Origin: an uncultured Christensenella sp.
GTDB taxonomy: Bacteria; Bacillota; Clostridia; Christensenellales; UBA1750
Reading direction: 5' to 3'
Length of the DNA stretch: 64,000 bases
Assembly: GCA_905193155.1 (NCBI GenBank)
Contig: CAJJNQ010000002.1
Span: 1 to 64,000, forward strand
Part shown: in pieces, positions 40,550-49,598 of the stretch
How positions within the stretch are numbered: the first letter of the stretch is position 1
Layout of the letters: each line of letters begins with the position of its first letter
Translations under genes and position numbers: made by a program
The notes under the pieces: model-generated
The model's input: only the letters and a program-made list of their open reading frames with translations
What the model was told of the DNA's origin: nothing
The model's database searches: none

Positions 40550-41575
40550 TTACAGCAGCAGCGTCGCGTCGCCGAAGGAGAAGAAGCGGTATTTCTCCTG
40601 CACGGCGATGTTGTACATCCGCAGCGCTTCCTCCCGGCCGATGAAGGCGGAAACGAGCATCAGGAGCGTAGATTCGGGCAGATGGAAGTTGGTGATGAGC
40701 GCATCGACCGCCTTATAGGTGTAGCCGGGCATGATGAAGATCTGCGTCCAGCCGCTGCCGGGATGCACCATGCCGTCCGGCGTGGAGACGGTTTCCAGCG
40801 TGCGCACCGAGGTCGTGCCTACGCAGACAATGCGCCCGCCGTTTTGGCGCGCCTTGTTGATGCGTGCGGCGGCCTCTTCCGTCACCATGTAGTATTCGCT
40901 GTGCATATGGTGCTCTTCAACGTTTTCTTCCTTTACGGGGCGGAAGGTGCCCAAACCGACGTGCAGCAGCACCGGCACGATGTCCACACCCTTTTGCCGG
41001 ATGCGGTCCATCAGTTCCGGCGTGAAGTGCAGACCGGCTGTCGGCGCGGCGGCGGAACCCTCTTCCTTAGCATAGACCGTCTGATAGCGGTTTTTGTCTT
41101 CCAGCCGTTCGGTGATGTAGGGCGGCAGGGGCATCTGACCCAATTCATCCAGCAGCTCTTCAAACACGCCGTCGTAGAGAAAGCGCACGATGCGCCCGCC
41201 GTCCTCGCAGTTGCCCTCGACCACGGCGCGCAGCTGTCCGTCGCCAAAGGAAAAGGTCACGCCGGTCTTGGCGCGCTTGCCGGGCTTGACCAGCGTTTCC
41301 CAGCGGTCTTTATCCAGCCGTTTGAGCAGCAGAAACTCCATTGCGCCGCCGGTATCCTCGCGCTGGCCGATCAGCCGCGCAGGCAGCACGCGGGTTTCGT
41401 TGACCACAAGCACGTCGTTGGGATTCAGATAGTCGATGACGTCGCGGAACACCTTGTGCTCGATCGCGCCGTCGTCCCGGTGATAAACCAGCAGGCGGGA
41501 AAGGTCGCGAACCGGCGCGGGGGTCTGCGCGATCAGTTCTTTGGGCAGGTCATAGTAAAAATCGCTCTTATTCAA
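40550..41575 (-). CDS. queA: S-adenosylmethionine:tRNA ribosyltransferase-isomerase
   Basis: The protein has 341 residues, normal length. It has YDLPKELIAQTP, VNETRVLPARLIG, GTFRPV and FHLPESTLLMLVSAFIG. It adds the epoxycyclopentane part of queuosine to tRNA. It overlaps ruvB by 4 bases and belongs to the ruvC-ruvA-ruvB-queA operon. tgt, the other queuosine gene, is 6 kb away. Confidence 0.96.
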   Translation of the reverse strand: MNKSDFYYDLPKELIAQTPAPVRDLSRLLVYHRDDGAIEHKVFRDVIDYLNPNDVLVVNETRVLPARLIGQREDTGGAMEFLLLKRLDKDRWETLVKPGKRAKTGVTFSFGDGQLRAVVEGNCEDGGRIVRFLYDGVFEELLDELGQMPLPPYITERLEDKNRYQTVYAKEEGSAAAPTAGLHFTPELMDRIRQKGVDIVPVLLHVGLGTFRPVKEENVEEHHMHSEYYMVTEEAAARINKARQNGGRIVCVGTTSVRTLETVSTPDGMVHPGSGWTQIFIMPGYTYKAVDALITNFHLPESTLLMLVSAFIGREEALRMYNIAVQEKYRFFSFGDATLLL

Positions 41576-42633
41576 TGATGGTCATCCTCTTCTTCTTCGG
41601 TTTCAAAGCGCAGCTGCTGCGCAAGCGCCGACGCGGCGGGCATCGGGCAGCCCATGTGCTCATAGGCCAGTGGTGTCAGCACGCGCCCGCGGGGGGTGCG
41701 CATCAAAAAGCCTAGCTGCAAAAGATAGGGCTCGTAAACATCTTCAATGGTGCCGGAATCCTCGCCCGTGGAAGCGGCCAATGTATCCAGCCCCACCGGA
41801 CCGCCGCTGAATTTGCCGATCATGGCGTTCAGGATCATGCGGTCGATGTGGTCAAGACCCAGGTTGTCCACATGGAGCATATCCAACCCTTCACGCGCGG
41901 CATCCAGCGTGATGCGGCCCTCCGCACGGACAACGGCATAGTCGCGCACGCGCTTGAGCAGACGGTTGGCGATGCGCGGCGTGCCTCTGGAACGTCGTGC
42001 GATTTCCAATGCGCCCTCCGGGTCGATCTCGATCTTCAGGATGCGCGCCGAGCGCTCCACGATTACGGCAAGCTCTTCCGGCTTGTAAAGCTCCAAGCGG
42101 AACGTAATGCCGAAGCGGTCGCGCAGCGGGTTGGTGAGCATGCCTGCGCGGGTGGTCGCACCAATGAGCGTAAAGTGCGGCAGATCCATGCGGATGGAGC
42201 GCGCGGAGGGGCCTTTGCCGATCATGATATCCAACGCGTAATCCTCCATCGCCGGGTAGAGCACCTCTTCCACAGCGCGGCTCAGGCGGTGGATTTCATC
42301 CACAAACAGGATGTCGCCCGTGTTCAGCCCCGTCAGAATCGATGCAAGGTCGCCCGGCCGCTCGATAGCGGGGCCGGAGGTGACGCGCAGCTGCGCGCCC
42401 ATTTCCGCCGCGACAATGCCGGCCAGCGTGGTCTTTCCCAAACCGGGCGGGCCGTAGAGCAGCATATGGTCCAGCGGCTCGTGCCGCAGGTTTGCCGCCT
42501 GCATATAGATGGACAGCGAGTCCTTGATGGGCTGCTGGCCGAAATATTCCGTCAGCGACCGGGGGCGCAGCGAGGTTTCCATTTCGTCCTCAAAGGGGTT
42601 GTACCCCCCGCCGGTCATTCTGTCCTGACTCAT
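41572..42633 (-). CDS. ruvB: Holliday junction helicase RuvB
   Basis: The protein has 353 residues. AAA+ motifs are LLYGPPGLGKTTLAGIVA (Walker A), DILFVDEIHRLSR (Walker B), GATTRAGMLTNPLRDRFG and a C-terminal winged helix. It drives branch migration with RuvA. It is coupled to queA. Confidence 0.97.
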   Translation of the reverse strand: MSQDRMTGGGYNPFEDEMETSLRPRSLTEYFGQQPIKDSLSIYMQAANLRHEPLDHMLLYGPPGLGKTTLAGIVAAEMGAQLRVTSGPAIERPGDLASILTGLNTGDILFVDEIHRLSRAVEEVLYPAMEDYALDIMIGKGPSARSIRMDLPHFTLIGATTRAGMLTNPLRDRFGITFRLELYKPEELAVIVERSARILKIEIDPEGALEIARRSRGTPRIANRLLKRVRDYAVVRAEGRITLDAAREGLDMLHVDNLGLDHIDRMILNAMIGKFSGGPVGLDTLAASTGEDSGTIEDVYEPYLLQLGFLMRTPRGRVLTPLAYEHMGCPMPAASALAQQLRFETEEEEDDHH

Positions 42634-42652
42634 AAACTCTGCGCTCCTTTCA

Positions 42653-43264
42653 TTATGCCTGATTCATCGCCCGAAGCGACAGACGGATCAGTTCTTCTGC
42701 CGTGTCGGCCTGCCCCTTGACGCGCGCCAAAGCCCCGGCGGCCTCGCCTTGCGAATAGCCCAGCGCTTCCAACGCTTCCAGTGCGTCGCGCTCGGCGTTG
42801 CTGGCGGCGGGGAGTACGGGGGCGGCTCCCTTGGCGGGGGCTTCATAACCGCCGCCGATCAGTTCGTCCGTACTGATTTTATCCTTGAGCTCCAGTATCA
42901 AACGCTGTGCGGTCTTGGGGCCGATGCCGGGGGCGGACTTGATCGCCTTGACATCGCCCGTGACGACGGCCAGCGCCAGCTGCCGCACCGGCAGCGCGCC
43001 CAGCACGCCCAGCGCCGTCTTGGGGCCGACGCCCGAAACCGCCGTTAAGCGGTCGAACATCTCCCGCTCTTCCTTGGCCAGGAAGCCGAAGATGTCCATC
43101 CCGTTTTCCTTGAAAACCACGCGGGTGTAGATGCGGCAACGGTCGCTGTCCGCCTGCGAGATGGTCTGGGGAGATGCGTAAACCAGAAAGCCCACGCCGC
43201 CGACGTCCACTGTCATGCAGTCCAGATCACGTTCCGTGACGCGCCCTTCCAAATATGAAAACAT
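42653..43264 (-). CDS. ruvA: Holliday junction DNA-binding protein RuvA
   Basis: The protein has 203 residues. An OB fold (YLEGRVTERDLD, VYASPQT), helix-hairpin-helix pairs (VSGVGPKTALGVLG, APGIGPKTAQRLILELKDK) and a C-terminal RuvB-binding domain are seen. It holds the four-way junction. Confidence 0.97.
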   Translation of the reverse strand: MFSYLEGRVTERDLDCMTVDVGGVGFLVYASPQTISQADSDRCRIYTRVVFKENGMDIFGFLAKEEREMFDRLTAVSGVGPKTALGVLGALPVRQLALAVVTGDVKAIKSAPGIGPKTAQRLILELKDKISTDELIGGGYEAPAKGAAPVLPAASNAERDALEALEALGYSQGEAAGALARVKGQADTAEELIRLSLRAMNQA

Positions 43265-43278
43265 AAGCTTTTCCTCCG

Positions 43279-43770
43279 TCAGATTCGGTAGTTCTGCCGC
43301 ATCCTGAGGGAATGGGCGTGGGTGATGGCGGCGGCAAGGCCGTCCGCCGCGTCGTCCGGGCGGGGAATTTCATCGAGGCCGAGCAGCATCTTGACCATCT
43401 GCTGCACCTGCTTTTTGTCCGCTTTGCCGTAGCCCGTGACGGCCAGCTTGATCTGCATGGGTGTATATTCGTAGAGATTATTCGTATATTTACGCATGGC
43501 CACCATGGCGGCTCCGCGCGCCTGACCGACCGCGATGGCGGTGGTGACGTTCTTGCAGAAGAACAACTCTTCCATTGCAATGTCATCCGGCGAAAAGCGC
43601 TCGCAAAGTTCGGAAACCCCGTCAAACAGGCTTACAAGCCGCAGCGGCAGCGCCATATCCGGCGGGGTGATGAGTGCGCCGTAGTCCAATATGCGCGGCT
43701 TTACGCCGTCAAAACTGATCGCACCCCAGCCCATTGTGGCAAGGCCAGGGTCGATACCGAGAATCGTCAT
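43279..43770 (-). CDS. ruvC: Holliday junction resolvase RuvC
   Basis: The protein has 163 residues. Catalytic acids are visible in ILGIDPGLATMGWG (D7), AMEELFF and the C-terminal DAADGLAAAITHAH. It is the first gene of the ruvC-ruvA-ruvB-queA operon and is divergent from argG. Confidence 0.96.
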   Translation of the reverse strand: MTILGIDPGLATMGWGAISFDGVKPRILDYGALITPPDMALPLRLVSLFDGVSELCERFSPDDIAMEELFFCKNVTTAIAVGQARGAAMVAMRKYTNNLYEYTPMQIKLAVTGYGKADKKQVQQMVKMLLGLDEIPRPDDAADGLAAAITHAHSLRMRQNYRI

Positions 43771-43814
43771 GATGGATTTCCTTTCCTATAACCTGGTTTT
43801 AACACAGAAAACAC

Positions 43815-43850
43815 TTGCATTTTTATGCACAAAAATGTATACTCAATGCA
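43815..43850 (+). promoter_or_regulatory. argG promoter covered by tandem ARG boxes
   Basis: -35 TTGCAT (43815-43820), a 17-bp spacer and -10 TATACT (43838-43843). TGCATTTTTATGCA (43816-43829) is a perfect palindrome of ARG-box form. TGTATACTCAATGCA (43836-43850) is a second, imperfect box. Their centres are about 21 bp apart, as expected for an ArgR hexamer. Repression by arginine is inferred. Confidence 0.75.
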
Positions 43851-43907
43851 CATCAAGCAAGAGACGCCGACGGGGCGCTCTCCTGAATAAGGAAGGTCGT
43901 GTGCATT

Positions 43908-45125
43908 ATGTCTGAAAAGAAAAAAGTCATCCTCGCCTACTCCGGCGGACTGGATACCTCCATCATCATCCCGTGGCTGAAGGAAAACTATGATTTCGAA
44001 GTCATCGCCGTCGCGGCGGACGTCGGCCAGGGCGAGGAGCTGGAACCCCTCAAGGAGAAGGCCATCAAGACCGGCGCATCCAAGATCTATATTGAAGACC
44101 TGCGCGAGGAATTTGTCAAGGACTTCGTCTTCCCCACTATTAAAGCACAAGCGGTTTACGAAGGCAAGTATTTGCTGGGCACTTCCTTTGCGCGCCCCGT
44201 CATTGCCAAGCGACTGGTTGAAATCGCCCGCAAGGAGGGCGCGACGGCGATCTGCCACGGCTGCACCGGCAAGGGCAACGACCAGGTTCGCTTCGAACTG
44301 ACCATCAAGGCGCTGGCGCCCGACCTGGAAATCATCGCCCCCTGGCGCATCTGGGGCATCAAGAGCCGCGATGAAGAGATTGACTACGCCAATGCCCGCG
44401 GCATCGATGTGCCCGTCACCAAGAAGCGCCCGTATTCCATGGACCGCAACCTCTGGCACCTCTCTCACGAGGGCCACGATCTGGAAGATCCGTGGAACGC
44501 GCCGCAGGATGATCTCTACCTGATCTGCAACACGCCCGAACAGGCTCCCAATGAGGCAGAATACGTCGACATCGAATGGGAAAAGGGCGAACCCGTAGCC
44601 GTCAACGGCGAAAAGCTCGGCCCGGTGGAGCTGATTGAAAAGCTCAACGCGCTGGGCGCCAAGCATGGCGTGGGCATCGCGGACATGGTGGAGAACCGTC
44701 TGGTCGGCATGAAGAGCCGCGGCGTTTACGAAACCCCCGCCGGCACCATTCTCTATGCCGCGCACATGAACCTCGAAGAGCTGTGCCTTGACCGCGATAC
44801 CCGTCACTTCAAGGACGCTGCTGCCATCCGCTTTGCGGAGCTGGTCTACTTCGGCCAGTGGTATACGCCCCTGCGCAAGGCGCTTTCCGCCTTTGTCGAT
44901 TCCACGCAGGAGACCATGACCGGCACCACCCGCGTCAAGCTCTACAAGGGCAGCTGCACGCCCGCAGGCACCAAGTCTCCCTATTCCCTGTATTCGATGG
45001 ACTTCGCCACCTTCGATGCGGACGACGTCTACAACCAGAAGGATGCGGGCGGCTTCATCAACTGCTTCGGCCTGCCGATGAAGATCCGCGCCATGCTGCT
45101 CAAGGACGGCGAAAAGTTCGAATAA
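43908..45125 (+). CDS. argG: Argininosuccinate synthase
   Basis: The protein has 405 residues. The PP-loop SGGLDTS is at 12-18, with TCGKGN-type GCTGKGNDQVRFE and DRNLWHLSHEG. It joins citrulline and aspartate using ATP. The ATG at 43908 is preceded by GGAAGG; a GTG 9 bases earlier has no spacing. argH follows after a terminator-like hairpin. Confidence 0.97.
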   Translation: MSEKKKVILAYSGGLDTSIIIPWLKENYDFEVIAVAADVGQGEELEPLKEKAIKTGASKIYIEDLREEFVKDFVFPTIKAQAVYEGKYLLGTSFARPVIAKRLVEIARKEGATAICHGCTGKGNDQVRFELTIKALAPDLEIIAPWRIWGIKSRDEEIDYANARGIDVPVTKKRPYSMDRNLWHLSHEGHDLEDPWNAPQDDLYLICNTPEQAPNEAEYVDIEWEKGEPVAVNGEKLGPVELIEKLNALGAKHGVGIADMVENRLVGMKSRGVYETPAGTILYAAHMNLEELCLDRDTRHFKDAAAIRFAELVYFGQWYTPLRKALSAFVDSTQETMTGTTRVKLYKGSCTPAGTKSPYSLYSMDFATFDADDVYNQKDAGGFINCFGLPMKIRAMLLKDGEKFE

Positions 45126-45149
45126 ACCTTTTTATCCAGACAAAATGTG

Positions 45150-45185
45150 CAGGAGCGGGCGGAACACCAATCGCTCCTGTTTTTT
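45150..45185 (+). terminator. Intrinsic terminator between argG and argH
   Basis: CAGGAGCG pairs with CGCTCCTG and is followed by six T. I see no promoter of its own before argH, so this hairpin should lower argH expression or act as an attenuator. Confidence 0.75.
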
Positions 45186-45225
45186 CATCTCAATCTTGAC
45201 AGTGTGATTTTGCGGAGGAACGATC

Positions 45226-46602
45226 ATGAAGCTTTGGGGCGGACGCTTTGAAAAGTCTACCAATGAAGTGGTGGACGATTTCCACTCGTCGATCACCTTT
45301 GACCAGCGGCTCTACCGGCAGGATATCGAAGGATCGATCGCCCATGCCACGATGCTGGGCGAGCAGGGCATCATTCAGAAGGAGGATGCCGACGCTATCG
45401 TACAGGGCCTGAAGGATATCTTGGCCGACATTGAGGCGGGCAAGGTGGAATTTGCGTTGGACGCGGAGGACATCCACATGAACGTGGAAACCCTGCTCAT
45501 CGAGCGCATCGGTCAGGCGGGCAAGCGCCTGCACACCGGCAGAAGCCGCAACGATCAGGTGGCGCTCGACTGCCGGATGTATGTCAAGGATGCGGCGAAG
45601 GAAGCGATTGAGAAGCTGAAAAGCCTGATGAGCGCGTTGCTTGACACCGCGCAGCAGCACACCTTGACCATCATGCCCGGATACACGCATATGCAGAAGG
45701 CGCAGCCCATCACGCTGGCGCATCACCTCTGCGCCTATGCAGAGATGTTCCGGCGCGATATTCTGCGCTTTGAGGCGGCCTATGACGCGGCAGACGTGAT
45801 GCCGCTGGGCTCCGGTGCGCTGGCGGGCACAACCTATCCGCTCAACCGCGCGCGTGTGGCCGAGCTGCTCGGCTTTTCGGAAATCACCCGCAACTCGCTG
45901 GACGGCGTATCCGACCGCGACTTTGTGCTGGACTACCTCTACGCATGCAGCGTGATGATGATGCACCTGTCGCGCTTCTGCGAGGAAATCATCCTCTGGA
46001 ATACCAATGAATTCCGCTTTGTCGAGATCGACGACGGCTATGCCACCGGTTCGTCCATCATGCCGCAGAAGAAAAATCCCGACATGGCGGAGCTGACCCG
46101 CGGCAAGACCGGCAGAGTCTACGGCGATTTGGTGACGCTGCTGACCGTGATGAAGGGCCTGCCGTTGGCCTATAATAAGGATATGCAGGAGGACAAGGAG
46201 GCGTTGTTTGACGCGCAGGATACGCTGGTCAAGTGCCTGGATGTGTTTACCGGCATGTTCAAAACGCTCAAGTTCCGCAAAGACGTAATGCACGCGGGCG
46301 CGGGTGGCGGCTTTGCCAACGCGACCGATGCGGCGGATTATCTCGTCAAAAAGGGTTTGCCCTTCCGCGAGGCGCACGAGGTGCTGGGCAGGCTCGTACT
46401 GCACTGTATCAAGGAAAATAAGGCGCTGCTCGATCTGCCGCTTGCGGAACTCAAGGAATTCTCGCCCCTGTTTGAGCAGGATGTTTACGACGCGATTTCG
46501 CTGGAAACCTGCGTCCGCCAGCGCAACGTGCCCGGCGGTCCCGCCCCGGCCATGGTCGAAAATACGATCCGGGACAACCGCGATTTTCTCGCCGCACACT
46601 GA
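45226..46602 (+). CDS. argH: Argininosuccinate lyase
   Basis: The protein has 458 residues. It has LHTGRSRNDQVALD and the fumarase/lyase signature GSSIMPQKKNP (275-285). It yields arginine and fumarate. GCGGAGG precedes the ATG. Confidence 0.97.
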   Translation: MKLWGGRFEKSTNEVVDDFHSSITFDQRLYRQDIEGSIAHATMLGEQGIIQKEDADAIVQGLKDILADIEAGKVEFALDAEDIHMNVETLLIERIGQAGKRLHTGRSRNDQVALDCRMYVKDAAKEAIEKLKSLMSALLDTAQQHTLTIMPGYTHMQKAQPITLAHHLCAYAEMFRRDILRFEAAYDAADVMPLGSGALAGTTYPLNRARVAELLGFSEITRNSLDGVSDRDFVLDYLYACSVMMMHLSRFCEEIILWNTNEFRFVEIDDGYATGSSIMPQKKNPDMAELTRGKTGRVYGDLVTLLTVMKGLPLAYNKDMQEDKEALFDAQDTLVKCLDVFTGMFKTLKFRKDVMHAGAGGGFANATDAADYLVKKGLPFREAHEVLGRLVLHCIKENKALLDLPLAELKEFSPLFEQDVYDAISLETCVRQRNVPGGPAPAMVENTIRDNRDFLAAH

Positions 46603-46617
46603 AAAAAAGGCATAGCT

Positions 46618-46658
46618 AAAAGCCGTTCCCACAGAAAAAACTCTGCGGGAGCGGCTTT
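46618..46658. terminator. Bidirectional terminator after argH
   Basis: AAAGCCGTTCCCACAGA pairs with TCTGCGGGAGCGGCTTT with few mismatches. It serves argH and the converging phosphatase gene. Confidence 0.85.
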
Positions 46659-46667
46659 CTCCTATGC

Positions 46668-47294
46668 TTACTGCTTGTAATGATCCACAATCAGGCTCTT
46701 GTCGTAGAAAACCTGATCGACGGCGGTGATTCGGGCGTCTCCGTTCTCGGCTTCCACAATGGTGAAAGAGCAGTTGTAAGGCGCGTGGCCGCCCCAAAAG
46801 TCCGCCGGGTGATCGGTCAGAAAATGCACCATGGCCCGCATGGCGCAGCCGTGCGTGCTGATCAGATAGGTCTTTCCGTCGTCGCGTGCAATCAGCTCTT
46901 TCAGGAAAGCCTGGGTTCTTGCGCAGACATCCTGTATCGTCTCCCCGTTCGGAAAGCCTGCAAAATGGAAGGGGTCCGACAGAAACAAAATGCCCGCTTC
47001 ACCCATTTCGGAAAGGTTCTTGCCCTCTAAATCACCAAAGTCGATTTCCTGAATGCGGTCGTCCAGCTCCATAGAGGGAGCGTTTCCGCTTTCGCGGAGC
47101 ACGAGCTCGGCGGTCTCTCTGGCCCGGCGCAGCGGGCTGGAAATGCAGCGGTCAAAATGAATGCCCTTTATGGCCTTGCCGGTCAGGGCGGCCAGTTCGC
47201 GTCCGCTTTGGTTCAGCGGCTCATCCAAACGTCCCTGCATGACGCCTTTGGCATTCAGGGCGGTTTCGCCATGGCGAAGAATATAGATTTGCAT
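46668..47294 (-). CDS. Histidine-phosphatase-family protein
   Basis: The protein has 208 residues starting at MQIYILRHGETALN, with AAAGGCAGG before the ATG at 47294. The RHG motif with the phosphorylated His, SSPLRRARETA and STHGCAMRAMVH are intact. Family members act on phosphoglycerate, cobalamin precursors or other small phosphates. Which one is unclear. It is transcribed alone and is divergent from tgt. Confidence 0.88.
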   Translation of the reverse strand: MQIYILRHGETALNAKGVMQGRLDEPLNQSGRELAALTGKAIKGIHFDRCISSPLRRARETAELVLRESGNAPSMELDDRIQEIDFGDLEGKNLSEMGEAGILFLSDPFHFAGFPNGETIQDVCARTQAFLKELIARDDGKTYLISTHGCAMRAMVHFLTDHPADFWGGHAPYNCSFTIVEAENGDARITAVDQVFYDKSLIVDHYKQ

Positions 47295-47408
47295 GCGGTA
47301 TCCTGCCTTTCGAGGTCCCGAAGAATCGGTTTCCTTTTCTATCCAAACAGGATAGCACAATTTGTGCCTTTCGGCAACGCGGGAAGGGCGCCGTTTTGCT
47401 GCGCAAAC

Positions 47409-47437
47409 TTGACAAAAGGCGCGCGGGCGGGTATAGT
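47409..47437 (+). promoter_or_regulatory. Promoter of tgt
   Basis: -35 TTGACA (47409-47414), a GC-rich 17-bp spacer and -10 TATAGT (47432-47437). Confidence 0.72.
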
Positions 47438-47485
47438 GAAGAGCGGTATGACCACCGGAATTTTTGCAGAAACAAGAGGAAGATC

Positions 47486-48604
47486 ATGTATAGAGCCAAA
47501 TTTGAAGTCCACAAGGTCGATCCGCGGACGCGCGCGCGCCGCGGCACGCTGCACCTGCCTCACGGCGATGTGCAGACCCCCATTTTCATGCCCGTCGGCA
47601 CGCAGGCAACCGTCAAGGCCATGAGCCCGGACGAGATGCACGAGATCGGCACGCAGATTCTGCTGTCGAACACCTATCACCTGTTCCTGCGACCCGGCCA
47701 TGAAATCATTCGGGAGCTGGGCGGACTGCATCAGTTCATGCACTGGGACAAGCCGATTCTGACCGACAGCGGCGGATTTCAGGTGTTTTCGCTCTCCGAG
47801 ATGCGCAAGGTCAAGGAGGAGGGCGTGGAGTTCCGTTCGCATCTGGACGGCAGCAAGTGTTTCATCACCCCGGAATACGACATGGAGATTCAACAGGCGC
47901 TGGGCGCGGATATCGCCATGGCCTTTGACGAATGCTCGCCCTATCCCTGCGACTACGACCGCGCCAAGGCGGCGATGAACCGCACGCACCGCTGGGCCAA
48001 GCGCTGCATCGACGTGCATACGCGCGAGGATCAGGCGCTGTTCGGCATCGTGCAGGGCGCATTCTACAAGGATCTGCGCATCGAGAGCGCCAAGACGCTG
48101 GCAGATCTCGATTTCCCGGGATACGGCATCGGCGGTCTTTCGGTGGGCGAGCCCAAACCGATGATGTACGAGCTGCTGGAGGAGATCGAGCCGTACATGC
48201 CCGCGAACAAGCCCCGCTATCTGATGGGCGTCGGCTCTCCCGACTGCCTGCTGGAGGGCGTGGAGCGCGGTGTGGACATGTTCGACTGCGTGCTGCCCAC
48301 GCGCATTGCGCGCAACGGCACGGTGTTCACCAAGCACGGCCGCCTCGTCATCCGTAACCAGATCTATGCGCGCGACCCGCGTCCGCTGGACGAGGACTGC
48401 GATTGCTGGGTCTGCCGCAATTTCTCCCGCGCGTATATCCGTCATCTCATCAAGGCGGGGGAGATTCTCGGCGCGCGCCTGACCAGCTACCACAATCTCT
48501 ATTTCCTGCTGCGCATGATGGATCAGATTCGAGAGGCCATCGAGCAGGATCGCTTCACCGAGTACAAAAAAGAATTTTTTGAAAACTACAACGAAAACCC
48601 GTAA
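47486..48604 (+). CDS. tgt: Queuine tRNA-ribosyltransferase
   Basis: The protein has 372 residues from the ATG at 47486, after AGAGGAAG. It has LTDSGGFQVFSL, ADIAMAFDECSPYP with catalytic Asp, GGLSVGEP, and zinc ligands in CDCWVCRNFS. It exchanges guanine at tRNA position 34. It is followed by yajC, the common bacterial order. Confidence 0.97.
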   Translation: MYRAKFEVHKVDPRTRARRGTLHLPHGDVQTPIFMPVGTQATVKAMSPDEMHEIGTQILLSNTYHLFLRPGHEIIRELGGLHQFMHWDKPILTDSGGFQVFSLSEMRKVKEEGVEFRSHLDGSKCFITPEYDMEIQQALGADIAMAFDECSPYPCDYDRAKAAMNRTHRWAKRCIDVHTREDQALFGIVQGAFYKDLRIESAKTLADLDFPGYGIGGLSVGEPKPMMYELLEEIEPYMPANKPRYLMGVGSPDCLLEGVERGVDMFDCVLPTRIARNGTVFTKHGRLVIRNQIYARDPRPLDEDCDCWVCRNFSRAYIRHLIKAGEILGARLTSYHNLYFLLRMMDQIREAIEQDRFTEYKKEFFENYNENP

Positions 48605-48611
48605 CGTCTGC

Positions 48612-48640
48612 TTGTGAAGGCGGCAGTGGTTTGGTATAAT
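48612..48640 (+). promoter_or_regulatory. Promoter of yajC
   Basis: -35 TTGTGA (48612-48617), a 17-bp spacer and consensus -10 TATAAT (48635-48640) with TGG before it. Confidence 0.72.
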
Positions 48641-48671
48641 AATACGAAATAACAACGGAGGTGTCCTCATC

Positions 48672-48977
48672 ATGCCCGAAAACGTAGCAGCGATTCTCGT
48701 GCAGATCGTACCGCTTGTCCTGATCTTCGTCATTTTCTACTTTGTCCTGATCCGCCCGCAGCGCAAGAAGGACAAGGAAGTTAAGAACATGCTCGCCAAC
48801 CTCAAGGTCGGCGACCGCATCACCACCATCGGCGGCTTCTATGCCACCATCGCGGCCATCAAGGACGACGTCATCACCATCTCCTTCGGCCCCGACAGCA
48901 CCAAGGCCATGATCGCCCGCTGGGCGGTTCGCTCTCTGGAAAACACTCCGGAGGATGCACAGAACGACCTGATCTAA
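48672..48977 (+). CDS. yajC: Preprotein translocase subunit YajC
   Basis: The protein has 101 residues. One N-terminal membrane helix is followed by FYFVLIRPQRKKDKEVKNML and VGDRITTIGGFYATI. It accompanies SecDF in the Sec translocon; secD and secF lie 2.4 kb downstream. Confidence 0.95.
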   Translation: MPENVAAILVQIVPLVLIFVIFYFVLIRPQRKKDKEVKNMLANLKVGDRITTIGGFYATIAAIKDDVITISFGPDSTKAMIARWAVRSLENTPEDAQNDLI

Positions 48978-48992
48978 GACAATATGCAAAAA

Positions 48993-49026
48993 CCGCTCGG
49001 AAGTACGACCTCCGGGCGGCTTTTTT
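48993..49026 (+). terminator. Terminator of yajC
   Basis: CCGCTCGGA pairs with TCCGGGCGG with one wobble, followed by CTTTTTT. Confidence 0.75.
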
Positions 49027-49099
49027 GCGTCTTGAACGGGACATGATGCGCGGCCCTTCCGCATACAGGTGAAGCGAGGAAAGGAAGGGAGCGGTGGAG

Positions 49100-49504
49100 A
49101 TGGGCGCAAAGACGAATGCGGGCGGGAGAAGATCGGCAGGGGTCAGCGTGATTCGGGGAATCCTGATTGCAGCGGCGACATCGGTTGTATTGGTGCTGCT
49201 GTTTGCCTGCGCGGTGCTGTTGTTTGATTTGGGAGCGGAGGTGATCACGCCGGTCAATCAGGTGCTGAAGGTGGCGTCGGTGCTGGCGGGAACGCTGGCC
49301 GCAGCGCAGGGGGAGATTCGCCTCTGGTGCGCAGGACTGATCGTCGGCGGCGGATACATGGCGCTGGGGATCGCACTCTATTGTGCCTTTGAAGGAACAC
49401 TGCTGCCGATTTCCGTGATCGCGGGAGATCTTGCGCTGGGATTGATTTCCGGTTTTCTGTCCGGACTGCTCGCCTCGACGATGAAAAGCGTCCGCACATC
49501 GTAA
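49100..49504 (+). CDS. TIGR04086-family membrane protein
   Basis: The protein has 134 residues from the ATG at 49100; a GTG 6 bases earlier is possible. About four membrane helices are seen, with repeated Gly/Ala-rich segments. It matches the family by length, topology and its place between yajC and the SCIFF peptide. Its function is unknown. Confidence 0.75.
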   Translation: MGAKTNAGGRRSAGVSVIRGILIAAATSVVLVLLFACAVLLFDLGAEVITPVNQVLKVASVLAGTLAAAQGEIRLWCAGLIVGGGYMALGIALYCAFEGTLLPISVIAGDLALGLISGFLSGLLASTMKSVRTS

Positions 49505-49532
49505 ATAATTCGGCAAAACCCGGCTCTTCGGC

Positions 49533-49561
49533 TTGCAAAGGGCACGTCCATCATGTATAAT
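49533..49561 (+). promoter_or_regulatory. Promoter of the SCIFF peptide gene
   Basis: -35 TTGCAA (49533-49538), a 17-bp spacer and consensus -10 TATAAT (49556-49561). Confidence 0.72.
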
Positions 49562-49598
49562 AATTAAGATTTATCAGGTAAAGGAGGGTGTTTACGCG

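Noticed and set aside
47396..47485. Upstream extension of tgt
   Set aside because: It would start before the -10 of the promoter at 47432-47437. MYRAKFEV at 47486 matches the family start.
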